Below, piece by piece: positions 47,801-60,181 of a stretch of DNA of 64,000 bases (position 1 is its first letter; each line of letters begins with the position of its first letter). The notes beneath the pieces are model-generated. The model worked only from the letters and a program-made list of their open reading frames with translations, was not told the DNA's origin and did not search any database. This DNA is from Musa acuminata AAA Group. Lineage: Eukaryota > Streptophyta > Magnoliopsida > Zingiberales > Musaceae. The position numbers were made by a program, and so were the translations under genes. The stretch is from positions 17,281,501-17,345,500 of the forward strand of contig NC_088355.1 of assembly GCF_036884655.1 (NCBI RefSeq), given 5' to 3'.

Positions 47801-48921
47801 TATACGGCTTAAAACAAGCCTCCTGCCAATGGTATTTTAAATTTCATGAAGTGATTTCTTCATTCGGATTTGTTGAAAATCTCATGGATCAATGCATATA
47901 CCAGAAGGTTAGTGGGAGTAAAATATGTTTCCTTGTTTTATACGTAGATGATATTTTGCTTGCAACCAATGATAAGGATTTGCTGCATGAGGTGAAACAA
48001 TTTCTTTCTAAAAATTTTGACATGAAGGATATGGGTGAAGCATCTTATGTCATTGGCATTAAGATCTATAGAGATAGACCTCGAGGCATTTTAGGTCTAT
48101 CACAAGAAACCTATATTGATAAACTTTTAGAAAGATTTCGGATGAAGGATTGTTCACCAAGTGTTGCTCCTATTATGAAAGGTGATAGGTTCAATTTGAA
48201 CCAATGCCCAAAGAACAATTTTGAAAGGGAATCAATGAAAAACATCCCATATGCTTCTGTCGTAGGAAGCCTTATGTATGCTCAGGTCTGTACTAGACCT
48301 GATATTGCATTTATTGTGGGGATGCTAGGTCGATATCAGAGTAATCCAGGTATAGACCACTGGAGAGCTGCAAAGAAAGTGATGAGGTATCTACAAGGAA
48401 CCAAAGATTACATGCTTATGTATAGACATACAGACAATCTAGATGTGATTGGTTACTCAGATTCAGACTTCGCCGGTTGTGTTGATTCTCGTAAATCAAC
48501 ATCAGGATATATTTTTATGATGGCCGGTGGAGCTATTTCTTGGAGAAGCGCTAAGCAGACCTTGACTGCTACTTCTACCATGGAAGCTGAGTTTGTCTCC
48601 TGCTTTGAGGCTACTTCACATGGTGTATGGCTTAAGAGTTTCATTTCTAGGCTTAGAATCATGGATTCTATTTCTAGGCAATTAAGAATTTTCTGTGACA
48701 ATTCAGCTGCTGTCTTTATGGCTAAAAATAATAAAAGTAGAAGTTGAAGTAAACACATCGACATTAAGTATTTAGCCATAAGAGAACGCGTAAAAGAAAA
48801 GAAAGTGGTCATTGAGCACATTAGCACTGAATTGATGATTGCTGATCATTTGACTAAAGGCATGCCACCTCTAAAATTCAAGGATCATGTAAAGAAAATG
48901 GGACTTAGTTCCACTTTGTAA
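44845..48921 (+). pseudogene. Copia gag-pol polyprotein, four in-frame stops, no frameshift
   Basis: One continuous frame from 44845 to the TAA at 48919-48921, broken by stops at 45523 (TAG), 45631 (TGA), 45913 (TGA) and 48745 (TGA). Gag includes DNYKIWKERVLLHLGW; the zinc knuckle CFFCKRKGHMKKEC is near 45572. The protease motif DSGSTIHIAN is near 45716. The pre-integrase HRRLGH and CVDCIKGK lie near 46130 and 46228, integrase has RSDRGGEY and [12 protein letters not shown] has YVDD at 47941-47952, and RNase H follows with TMEAEFVS. Integrase to RNase H is uninterrupted for 908 codons. No ATG precedes the first gag motif in this frame, so the normal start is lost or upstream. Confidence 0.92.
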
Positions 48922-49199
48922 TGATATTGAAACTCTTATATATTGTGAATTTTTTTCATTTATGTGCACATTATTTTGAGAAAATATATTGTTGTTGGAC
49001 CAAGAATAAACATAAGGTTTATTCATAAAGTAATATTACCACATTAAGATTAAGAAACTAAATATATCGTGATACATAGATGATAATACTCGCTCTTAGA
49101 GGACTTATCGATATGATTCATGTATTTATTTCTTAAGAAAGTTGTTCGAGAAAGATTAATTCAAATTATTAAGATAAATGTATGGACCAAGTGGGAGAA

Positions 49200-49677
49200 T
49201 GTAACGGTTATTATTAAATATCTTATTTAATAATAACGTAACCGTTCTTGTTAAGATTCATAATTCATTATCATGAATTTCTTCATTTATTATGGTTTAA
49301 ATGATTTCAGTTTCTTATTCTTTATGCATGAAACCGTTATTATTAAATTAAATATTTAATATCATTAAGTTCTTCATTATGGTCCAAACGTTACAAATTT
49401 GAATTAATTCTTGAACGTTATGAGTTGGTGATGATAAATGTTCTTGATGGGAGAACATCTATATATACATGAGGATTTTGGTCCCTTGGCTTAATCATCT
49501 CTTTGAAGCGAAAGGCTTTCCTACACCATCTAAAGCGAGAGTTCTGAGCCGAGAAGAACCAAAGTTCAAGAAGAAATCTCTGTAGAAATTCTTGGTGACA
49601 ATAGCTGGAGGTACGCTATTTCGTTTCTGCATTTAGTTTTATTGTGTTTCTATTACAATGATTTAGAAACACAAGTT
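49200..49677 (+). repeat. Copia 3' LTR
   Basis: Opens TGTAACGG directly after the purine tract, and matches the 5' LTR over its whole length. Confidence 0.85.
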
Positions 49678-50610
49678 TTATTATATTTTAGTCCTGTTTT
49701 CAGGGAAAGAATAAAAGTACACGCCAGGCCAGGGAAAGTCAGAATCAAATACGTTTCACCGAGTGAATGAGTAGAAAGGGGTTCTTGCGTTAAAGTGAAA
49801 GTAGTATACGCTTGGCCCCTAGCACTTATCCCATCCCCGCTCCTCTTACGGCTTTTTAACCAGTATATTTGATTCCCAAGCATATTTACGTGGGCATTCA
49901 TAAATAGGAGATTCGGCTTCTTTTATAGATGACACTTCTTCTTGTCCCCAAAGGGCTCTTCAATTCTAGTTTTCTCGTCTAATGCTAGTTCGGGCGCTGA
50001 CAGAGTTTCTGTTACATTCCTATCTGATATGGGATGCGCATTAGTCCGGAATGAATCTTTGGTTCAATCCATTCTTGTTTTGTTAGCGCTACCCGAGTCG
50101 AAAGGAAATCAGCAGCCACCAGGTAATCTAAAAGAGGTTCGAGTTGTGTTACCGTAGAGTTCCTATAGCTACCAGTCGGCCAGTTCCAGTTTACGACTTA
50201 ATATCGAAGATGATAACCTCCTTCTACATTTACTTAACTCTCTACTGATTGACTTAGCATAGAAGAAGGAATTGATTCTTTGTCCCCGGGTGGCTTTCGA
50301 GTATCCTTTGACTTCAATCTATACTCTAACACCCTTATCTTATTCTGTTGAGATACCTCCTACTTTACTTGATGCTTTACTTGCTACCCAATTGAAATTG
50401 ACTGACGACAGACATATGGTATCTAACTAACTAAGTAAAGCGCCAAATTAACTAAATCTGGACTCGCTCTTAAAGCTACCGTTAGCACAACTCAAACAGC
50501 TCACGTTAGGAGCCTTATTCTAAAGCGAAAGTTCTCATTTCATCATCTTCTTTGGCTTTTCAAGAGTAGTGGCCTTCCCTTTGCTTGCTTAGCTTGCTTA
50601 TAGTTAAGAG
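49678..50610. other. Organelle-like DNA island 2 (possible NUMT)
   Basis: Same style as 41281-43695, e.g. 'cttacggctttttaacc' and 'aaaggaaatcagcagcc'. No retroelement or nuclear gene domain. No organelle gene is recognised. Confidence 0.35.
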
Positions 50611-51112
50611 TGTTGGGAAGAAACATGTTAATGCGGAATAATTCTTTTCCCTGTATCAAAATAGGTTCCTCATCAAAATACCAACTTGATATCAAAATGC
50701 TAAATCAATCAGCACAGCATAGACAATAGAGTAATAAATCAATCACACAGTGAGACCAAATCTTTTTAACGTGGAAAACCTAATGTGGGAAAAACCACGG
50801 GACCGCAATCCACCTCAAACTTCCACTATCAATAATAATGATAACAGGTTTACAATAGGTCTTCTCTAGAATAACTAGAGGATTATCTTCATCACATAGG
50901 ATGAATCTCCTCAAAAGAGAATTCTAGATCTCATGGAATGGATATCGTAGGAAAGTACCTTAGAGAGGGTAAACTACAGATCAACACCGTTAGGATTGTA
51001 GAGTTTGTTGCAAGGATTCTCCACATAAAATTTGGGTCGAAACTGATAACGTTTGGCCACCGATCGTCAAGCAGAAAAACTCAGAAACCTTACTTTCTCT
51101 CTATTTCTCTCT

Positions 51113-51149
<37 letters not shown>

Positions 51150-51285
51150 CAGTACGTCTTCCCACGCACGCTGCAATCAGATTTTTCTCTCCTCACCTTC
51201 TCTCTCCTTTTTTAATTTCTTTGATTTGTTGATTTGGGCTCGATAGGCCTAATTGTCCAAGCTCACATATGGGCTGGACCCAACA
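50611..51285 (-). repeat. Copia 3' LTR (minus element)
   Basis: Perfect TG...CA ends with CCCAACA and TGTTGGG as terminal inverted sequence. It includes a long poly-T tract. Confidence 0.87.
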
Positions 51286-51331
51286 ATTCTCCCCCTCCAG
51301 CTCATATGGTGGGCTATACCAAGCCCGCTCT

Positions 51332-54300
51332 TCACCTACATGCTTCAAGCTTCTCCTTAGGCAAAGACTTTGTCAACATATCTGAACCATTATCATTGGT
51401 ATGCACCTTTTCCAACTGTAATTCTTTCATCTCAAGCACATCACGCATCTAGTGATATCTCACATCAATATGTTTGGATCTAGAATGGTATGTTGAATTC
51501 TTGGAGAGGTGAATAGCGCTTTGTCTGTCACAGTAAACAGTATATCCTTCCTGTTTCAAGCCCAATTCCTATAGAAACTTTTTCATCCATAAAGCTTCCT
51601 TGCAGGCTTCAGTAACTGCTATGTATTCTACTTCTGTGGTTGATAGAGCAACACACTTCTGTAACTTAGACTGCCAAGAGACTGCTCCTCCTGCAAATGT
51701 CATCAAGAATCTCGAAGTGGACTTCCTGGAATCAGTATCACCTGCCATGTCTGCATCTGTGTACCCTTCTAACACAGGTTCATCATCACCAAAACATAAA
51801 CACAACCTGGAAGTACCTCTTAGATATCTTAATATCCATTTCACTACTGCCCAATGTTCCTTTCCAGGATTTCAGAGAAATCGGCTAACAACTCCAACTG
51901 TATGAGCTATATTTGGCATAGTACAAACCATAGCATACATCAAACTGCCTACTGCAGATGAGTAAGGCACTCTGGATATTTCTTCTTTTTCTTTCTCACT
52001 TGTAGGACATTGTTTTGAACTCAGCTTGAAATGACCTACAAGTGGAGAACAAACTGCTTTGGCTTTACTCATGTTGAATCTTTCAATAACCTTTTCAATG
52101 TAAGTCTCCTGAGATAGCCAAATCTTCCTTTTCTTCCTATCACGAAGAATCTTCATGCCAAGTATTTGTCTCACCGATCCTAAGTCTTTCATGGCAAAAG
52201 ACTTACTTAGCTCTCTTTTAAGCTTTTCAATTTTTCCAACATCATGGCCAACAATCAACATATCATCAACATATAGCAGTAATATAATAAAATCATCATC
52301 TGAAAATTTCTTCATAAACACACAATGATCAGATGTGGTTCTATCATACCCTTGGCTCATCATAAAGGAATCAAATTTCTTGTACCACTGTCTAGGTGCC
52401 TGTTTGAGTCAATATAAGCTTTTCGTAAGCTTACATACCAGATTTTCTTTTCCCTTGACTTTGAAACCTTCTGGTTGCTTCATGTAAATTTCTTCTTCTA
52501 AGTCACCATGAAGAAATGCTATTTTTACATCAAGTTGCTCAACTTCTAAATTCAAGCGGGCAGCCAAACCAAGAACAACTCTGATAGAGGACATTTTCAC
52601 AATCGGAGAAAATATTTCTTCAAAGTCAATACCTTTCTTCTGACTGAATCCTTTCACAACTAGTCGTGCCTTGTATTTTTGTTGTAAGCTATTATTTTCA
52701 GTCTTTAATTTATAAACTCACTTATTCTTGAGAGCTTTCTTCTCTTTCGGCAGCTTTACCAAGTCATAGGTGTGATTCTCAAGCAAGGATCTCATCTCTT
52801 CTTGTATGGCTTTAACCCGCTCACTCTTATTCTCATGTAGAATAGCTTCTTGGTAAGTTTCTGGCTCTCCCCCGTCAGTAAGTATAACATACTCATGTGG
52901 AGGATATCTGGTAGAGGGTTGTCGCTCTCTAGTGGATCTTCTCAATGGAATCTCAACTGGTGGTGGAGGTGCCTGTTCAGTTGGTTCAGCATCATCAACT
53001 GTAGGTGTATCATCACTAGTATTCTCACCACAATCTTCATGTTCATCTCCCCCATGATCATCATGAACTACAGGTGAAGGAACTAGACCCAAACTCCAAG
53101 GAATATAAACAGAGGTTTTTGGCTTCTCAACATTATCACCATCATCAAACAATTGGTCTTCAAGAAACACAACATCTCTACTTCTAATAATCTTCTTATT
53201 CACTGGATCCCATAATCTGTACCCAAACTCTTCATGACCATATCCCAAGAAGATACATGCTTTTGCCTTATTATCAAGCTTGGACCTCTCATCTTTGGGA
53301 ATATGAACAAATGCTTTACACCCAAAGACTCTTAAATGATTATAAGATATATCTTTTCCTCTCCATACTCTCTCTGGAACATCACCTTGCAAAGGAACTG
53401 ATGGAGAAAGATTTATCAAGTCAACTGTAGTTCTCATAGCCTCCCCCCAAAATGACTTCGGTAACTTGGCGTGAGAAAGCATACACCTAATCCTTTCTTC
53501 AATGGTTTTGTTCATCCTTTCTGCCACACCGTTCTGCTGAGGAGTTTTAGGAATTGTTTTCTCAAGCCTAATACCATGAAACCTGCAATAATTCTCAAAA
53601 GGACCCCTGTACTCGCCACCATTATCTGATCGAATACACTTTAGTTTTCTGCCAGTTTCTCTTTCAACATTGACATGAAACTCCTTGAAAGCATCGAGTA
53701 CCTGGTCTTTAGATTTCAAACCAAAAGCCCAAACTTTTCTAGAATGGTCATCAATAAAAGTAACAAAATAAAGAGCACCTCCTAGAGTTCTAGTTTGCAT
53801 AGTACAGACATCAGTATGAACTAAATCAATAACATCTGATCTTCTAGATGATGGGTATGTCTGAAATGCAACTCTATGTGTTTTTCCAACTAAGCAATGA
53901 TCACAAGATTTAAGAGATGTACCTTGCAACTCTGGTAAGAATTGCTTTCTAGCAAGAGTTTGAAGTCCCTTCTCGTTGATATGTCCAAGCCTCTTATGCT
54001 AAAGATCTATACTTTCATCTTTTCAAATTGCATTAATCTCTCCTTTGTGTAGCTTAGCTTCCATGACATAAAAAGAGTTAATCTTCTTTCCTTTTGCCAC
54101 AATTAGAGAACCTTTAGTGAGTTTCCATTTACTTTCACCAAAATAATGTGCAAAGCCCTCATCATCAAGTCTACCTGTAGATATCAAGTTAAGACGAATA
54201 TCTGGAACATGCCTTACATCTTTGAGTATTAATTTGCTCCCAATACTGGTCTCCAAGCAAATATCTCCAATACCCATAATCTTAGATGTACCATTGTTTC

Positions 54301-55240
54301 CCATTCTAAGATTACCAAAATCACCAACAGTGTAAGATCTAAAGAAATCACCATGAGAAGTAACATGAAATGAAGCACCAGAGTCAATTACTCAGTTACT
54401 GTCCTGAGCTACAAGACTGACACAACCTTCATCACAAACAATAGTGATATTACCTTCAACAGCAACTATATTGGTCTCTTTTTCATTTTTCTTCATTTCA
54501 TTATGTTCTCACTTCCAAAACCTACACTCTTTCTTCATTTGACCTAGCCTATTACAGTGAAAATATTTGATATCTCTTCTAGACTTGGATCTTCCTCTAT
54601 AACCATATGGATTTCTGCTATGACTTCTTCCACGTCTTTCTTGTTTTTCAGTAACAAATGCACCAGAAGAAGATTCACCATGTTCTTTCCTTCTTGCATC
54701 TTCATTTAGCAAACTGTCTTTAACCATATCTATGGTTAGAGTCCCCTCTGGCGTGGAGTTACAAATAGTCACCACATACGTTTCCCAACTTTCTGGTAAA
54801 GAGCTGAGAAGTAATAATCCCTGCATCTCATCATCTATATTCATTTTCATAGCAACCAACTTGTTTGCAAGACTCTGAAATAGGCTTATGTGCTCAACAA
54901 TATTACCACCATCTTTATACTTCAAATTTACAAGCCTTCTAACGAGAGAAATTCTATTTCTCACTGTCTTTTTCGCAAAGAGATTTTCTAACCTTTGCCA
55001 AACAACATCAGCTCTGGTTTCATCTGAAATATGCTCATGCAAGTTTATATCCATCCATCTTCTAATATAGGCAATAGCTTTTCTATGTTGAACTTCTCAT
55101 TCTTCATCGTCCACAGTAGAAGGTTTATCTTTAACCTTGATGGGCTTATACAAATCTTTGCAATAGAGCAAATCTTCCATCAGACGCCTCCAAGTGGAAT
55201 AATTTGATGAGTTCAATTTAATCATACCATCTGACTCCAT
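51332..55240 (-). pseudogene. Copia gag-pol polyprotein with many stop codons, no frameshift
   Basis: A single frame from an ATG at 55240 to the stop at 51332. Gag has ETRADVVWQRLENLF and a knuckle near 54540 (FHCNRLGQMKKEC; the first Cys is replaced). Protease (IDSGASFH near 54390) precedes HKRLGH, CDHCLVGK and integrase (RSDNGGEY, NGVAERMNKTIEE). RT has YVDD at 52262-52273; RNase H has TEVEYIAV near 51640. At least nine stops interrupt it, many where this family has tryptophan (54407, 54020 and 53990 regions, 52717). All reading blocks share one phase. Confidence 0.9.
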
Positions 55241-55290
55241 TTCAATCACACAAGAAAACTAGCACCAAACAACCTTGCTCTGATACCACT

Positions 55291-55940
55291 TGTTGGGAAG
55301 AAACCTGTTAATGCGGAATAATTCTTTTCCCTCTTTGTGTATCAAAATAGGTTCCTCATCAAAATACCAACTTGATATCAAAATGCTAAATCAATCAGCA
55401 CAGCATAGACAATAGAGCAATAAATCAAGCACACAGTGAGACCAAATCTTTTTAACGTGAAAAACCCAATGTGGGAAAAACCACGGGACCACAGTCCACC
55501 TCAAACATCCACTATCAATAATAATGATAACAGGTTTACAATAGGTCTTTTCTAGAATAACTAGAGGATCAGAATAACATTAAGATCATAGATCTTGACT
55601 CAAGAATAGCATATCTTCATCACGGAGTGGATATCGTAGGAAAGTATCTTAGAGAGGGTAAACTGCAGATCAACACCGTTAGGATTGTAGAGTTTACTAC
55701 AAGGATTCTCCACATAAAATTTGGGCCGAAACTGATAACGTTTGGCCACCGATCGTCAAGCAGAAAAACTCAGAAACCTTATTTTCTCTCTTTTTTTTTT
55801 TTTTTTTTTTTTTTTTTATTTATTCAGCACGCCATCGCACCTACGCTGCAATCGGATCTTTCTCTCCTCGCCTCTCCTTTTTTTAGTTTCTTTGATTTAT
55901 TGATTTGGACTGAATAGACCCAATTGTCCAAGCCCACATA
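55291..55940 (-). repeat. Copia 5' LTR (minus element), truncated
   Basis: Collinear with 50611-51285 but missing the terminal 'tgggctggacccaaca'. It carries about 45 bp of different sequence near 55568-55620 compared with the partner. Confidence 0.82.
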
Positions 55941-58453
55941 ACAAAGGGTAGTGGTCGACCTCCGAAACTTATTAATACACAAAACTTCTTGCCCCGCTCT
56001 AGCTCAAATAAACTCCAATGGGCGTTATCGGTGCAAGTGTAATCGTGTGGTTCAAAACAGAAATAAAGTTGAGTTCAGGGTTCTAGCATTGCTTAGCCTT
56101 GGTTCAACTGATTGTCCCGTTGTAGCTCAAACAAAGTAGTTGAGTGGAGTATCTTACGGTGCCAGTGTTGCTTTAAGAATGGAATTTGGAACCTATAGTA
56201 TAGAAATGGGGAGGATTCTTCACCCCTGTTCACTTATTTCTTCTGTTGAAATAGCTTACTCACTTGATCCTACAGAAATACAATCAGGGAACTATGACAG
56301 GCCATTCTCCACGACCGATGTAAACAACAGAACTCTATGACTTGACTCACCTAGCTTCCTTAATAGATGAAACTCGGGATTAAACTCATGAACTTAGCTG
56401 AGAGAGGCATCAAAGCCAGAATACTAGATTATTCCTCGAACTTCCACAAACAAGAACAGCACTTGAAGTTCCTTCCCCATATCTGGATGCATCTTATCCT
56501 GATTCCTCGAACTAAACTTTGAGAACCACACGATTCAACTCATGAACTTTTGAAGAACCGACTAAGATATAAGGGCACCGGAACCTCTCTCTACTACAAA
56601 GACAGGAACAGGCAATTCATAAGCGTATGATCCAGATTGACAAAGACAAAAAAAGAAAGAAAATCAGAAGATCAATCAGGAACACAATAACCTCTTCTTT
56701 ATACTGAACTACTTAGCGATGTAAACCCTTCTTTATATAAGGTTAACCTCACTCGAATAGCTTATTTACTTAGCGCTGAAGAAGCCAATAATCCGTAAGG
56801 GCAAGAAGTGTAGTTACCAACCGCTTTCTATCTTAAGTCATCCTATAATAAGATAATATATAATATATATTGGTTTCTTATACAGTGTGTGTAGTAGTGG
56901 TCTAAGGTCTAAGCCGTCCATGTGAGAGGGTGCAGGCGCTAATGGAGTGTCAATTTCTATCTTCTATAGGATAACTTCTTCCTAGTGGTTGAGGCATTTA
57001 CATAGACTTGATTCACCCATAAAGATGTTAGCCTTTTGGAACTTGAGCTTAGATTCAATGCTTGGTTTGCTAGAGTGGAGTGGGGAATTACCTGCCCTCG
57101 TTCTTGTTGTTGGTGATGAAGCGCTAGGTGAATGAGTTTCATCAATTCTCTGGAATCCGTTCTCCTATAAGAAGAGAATGAATCGGTGTCGATGCTATAG
57201 TTGATGAACACAGGACTCGTAATCACTCGAAAACATGCTCATACATATCAGTTGCTGCCTTCGTGGCGTCAGGAGTGAAAATGAAAGTGACGTTTCAGTT
57301 AAAGCAGAAGTAACATCAGGATCAAGTACGAGTTTCAAGTAACGTTTGAGTTGAAAGAGAAGTGCTTTGCCCTTACCTTAATTAATGGGCGTTGAAGCGG
57401 GCAATTAACGAGTTGCCCCTGTTAATAATAAATAATATATATATATATCCATGGTTCGTTTGAGGATCGGCTTTTCTGCTTAGCTAATTGAACTGCCTCT
57501 GCTCCGACCTCTAAAGCACCCTCGCACCAACACAAGTAAACCTTTCTTAGACGCCCAACCACTACTACCAACAACTACAAAAGCAAAGACCCAAGCAACC
57601 GCTACAAATGCCCTTTACCCTGAAGATTCGGGTTCAAAATGAACTATAACACAACTTTAGTGATTTTTGGGGAAATACTTCTCTAAAAACAGCACAGATG
57701 AGCGGCCCTGCCGTTCCTATAGCTCGCTACCGCGCCTAACTAGGCTTGTAATTACTCAAGGGCACATCTTCAGTAATAGCTCATCATAAATATACTTTAT
57801 TAAGTTGATTATTGTAGCAAAAACAACTGCTGCTCTAGATTAGGACTTATTCATAACGAGTTATAATACATTTATTTGCTGCTATGTGTTTGTAGTAGTT
57901 ACTTAGCTACGTGTCTTGGCAATTAGAAAGAATTGAGAACTTAAAAACTACTTGAATTTTCCCTATACACACTTGTAGACGAGCGCATCAGGTATCAGAA
58001 TTAGGCTCCTATTAACTTAACCCTGCTGGCTCATCTCTGCTAACGACACCCTCATTAGTACACCTCGCATCAAAGCAACTACTGTCTACTTAACTGCCAC
58101 TAACACCAATTTTCGGGATTCTATTTCCATTCTATAATTCCGACTTTGACAACTTACTATAGGGCTGGCAATTCGACAAGTCCAGTGTCCTTATAATTAA
58201 TGCCATCAAGAAGGGAACCAACAAGCGAAGCGGGAAGGGAATATAATTTCTGTGCGAAGAAAAGCTACTCTGGGAAGAGTAGATCCCTCGATGCTATTAT
58301 CTATGACCCGAAGTGAATGAGGAATGTTTGTTGTAGTTGCTTGGCCTATTCTAGTTTCATCCCGAGTTGATAGAGGAGGTGCACTGGTATCAGACTTTCG
58401 CCCAAGATACCCGCGAGAGTTACGCACGTGAAGTAAAGGAAAAGTAGCGTGCT
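55941..58453. other. Organelle-like DNA island 3 (possible NUMT)
   Basis: Sequence in the same style as the two earlier islands, including 'ggttcaactgattgtcccg' and 'atccatggttcgtttgagg'. A short (TA) run is at about 57432-57447. No gene, tRNA or rRNA recognised. Confidence 0.35.
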
Positions 58454-60181
58454 GTCACGGACAAACTTCTAAACAAGGTGTTTGATGTAATGCTTATGTA
58501 TGTCCGTGTCTTTTGGCATGTTTATGCCTTATACAGCATGTAAAGGGGCGGTCGAAGGCTTAATAGTCCTATTTTAGTTGGGTTGGTGGCCTCTTTAGGC
58601 TTGTAAATAAAGGTTGTGTCATGTGGACACGTGCGAGAGATTTTCGGTCTGTAATTGACCATTTTACCCTTTGTTGTGCCACTGTTCAGAGCTTGTAAAG
58701 TCTGTTTGTAATTTGCATTGTCTATGAAGTGTTTTTCGGAGATGTTTTCTTGTGGATCCCGATTGAGGCGTTCTCTCTAGCTCGTTCTCTCTTTTGTTGG
58801 TCCTAAGGGACAATGGGAGACTTCGGGGAGGCTGACCTTTGCGGACGGACACACAAGGGTGCCGCACGACTTAGGCAAAACCAGCTAAGTCTGTGATAGA
58901 TGGTATCAGAGCGGGACAAGTACTCATAGAAATACTTAGCATGCAAACGTGGGGGACCTAGTGGGGCTGCGTTGAGGGCTGTCAGCACACGCGCGACCGT
59001 TTGGGTGAAAACGAGCATGGAGATGTAGGGAAAATGAGTCGCTCGGTGGAGCGGGCATCTGAGATTGGCATTCAGAGGAATGGCCAACCCGTCGCGCAAG
59101 AGGCACCACGATAACAGACAAGCTTGGAAGAATGTGGAGCGCACAAAGGTTGGGATGGCTGAGTTTGAGCTGCGGCTCAACGTTGACAACTATACTTGAT
59201 GGTGCTCAAGCCAAGCGAGGCGCTTGGTAAAGGATGAGACCATGCAAGGTGGAATGAGTTGCTCAACGACCAAAAGAGTTATGCAAAGCTCAGAGAGGTG
59301 AGGGGAATTGCTAGCTCGAAGACTCATGCATGGGCTTGTATGCGGACGATGGAATGTTCGTGGCCATCCCAAGGCGACCGAAACTCGGCGCCATGGAGCA
59401 TTGAAACTTTCTCTTCGGCATGTGAAGGATACGTTCGTAGGAGGCTGAAGTGTGCAACGAGTTCAGCATGTTGCTAGGCCTGGAGTGGTGCAGCGGGGGC
59501 TGTATTGACGTGGAGTCGCAATCTAGCAAGTGCGTTTGCAGGAGGCAGAACAATGCACAATTTGTTCAGCAGATCGGAGTAGTCCAAGGGGATGGTGGTC
59601 TCCGTAACGAAGAGAGATGTTGCTCCAATGGGACAATTATCCAAGAGGGATAAGTCTCGGCTCTCCAGAGGGAGAATCATGTGAGACGGACCTCACATGT
59701 TGAGGAGGAGTACCTCAACAAACAACAACTCCACGAAGCTCGATGGACTGAGCAAGCGGCGAGGAGTCATCGCAGGATCTCGCTTGAGAGAATGCATTGG
59801 TAGATGCATTGCGAGATCAAGTGGGGGAGCGACCTAAAAGCAACTTAAATGAAGGCAGACTTGGAGTCGAAATGGAGATTGAACTCAAGGGAGGGCTGAC
59901 TCGTGGAATGATGGGCGCGAGGGCCACCATCGACTCAATGCAAAAACGAGGAGCGGAGCAACTTGGGTGTAACTTGGCGAAGAACCCAAGCCGCATGAAG
60001 GGAGCCAGCATAGAAGTTGGAACATGGAGCAGAGGCACAATGCTTTCCTTAGACAGAGGTCAAGGACATGAACTCTTGCAGAGGCAAGAGTAAGATCATG
60101 TTGTTCCATGGGTCCTTCATTCTGACGGAGCGGATTCATCTTGCATGGTGCCAAAGACGAAGGGAGCTTCGGGGCACATGC
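58454..60181 (+). mobile_element. LTR, PBS and non-coding leader of an unidentified LTR element (LARD-like), cut by a copia LTR
   Basis: The LTR runs from TGTCACGG (58454) to about 58898 (GTGATA, the inverted match of TGTCAC with one change). PBS TGGTATCAGAGC is at 58901-58912. The following 1.27 kb is GC-richer with no recognised gag or pol domain; several open frames on both strands overlap without homology. It ends where a reverse copia LTR begins at 60182. Either a long leader or a non-autonomous element fits. Confidence 0.6.

Larger units (their letters stand above)
43696..49677 (+). mobile_element. Full-length Ty1/copia element with intact frame but four stop codons
   Basis: LTRs of 477 bp (43696-44172) and 478 bp (49200-49677) differ at about ten sites, implying a fairly recent insertion. 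PBS TGGTATCAGAGCC is at 44197-44209 and a purine tract 'aagtgggagaa' at 49189-49199. Both LTRs open with a 14-bp perfect inverted repeat. The interior encodes gag, protease, integrase, RT and RNase H in copia order. The 5' LTR start appears mutated (AG for TG), and no clean target duplication was found. The LTR right ends are set by similarity and could be a few bases shorter. Confidence 0.88.
50611..55940 (-). mobile_element. Ty1/copia element, reverse orientation, 5' LTR end clipped
   Basis: The left LTR 50611-51285 (675 bp; TGTTGGGAAG ... GACCCAACA) is the 3' LTR; reverse PPT 'ttctccccctcc' follows it. The right LTR 55291-55940 lacks its final roughly 16 bp, so the element has lost its very 5' tip. 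The PBS TGGTATCAGAGC (minus) lies just inside at about 55278-55289. Both LTRs carry poly-T runs (about 51116-51149 and 55793-55818). The polyprotein is Tork/Tnt1-like in its integrase and RT motifs. Confidence 0.87.

Noticed and set aside
51116..51150. Poly-T tract as a poly(A) tail of a retroposed gene or SINE
   Set aside because: It lies inside both LTRs of the same copia element (also 55793-55818), so it belongs to the LTR.
58901..58912. TGGTATCAGAGC as part of a tRNA gene
   Set aside because: Only the 3' tRNA-Met-complementary stretch is present, placed just inside an LTR. It is a primer-binding site, as also at 44197, 36108-36119 and 55278-55289.
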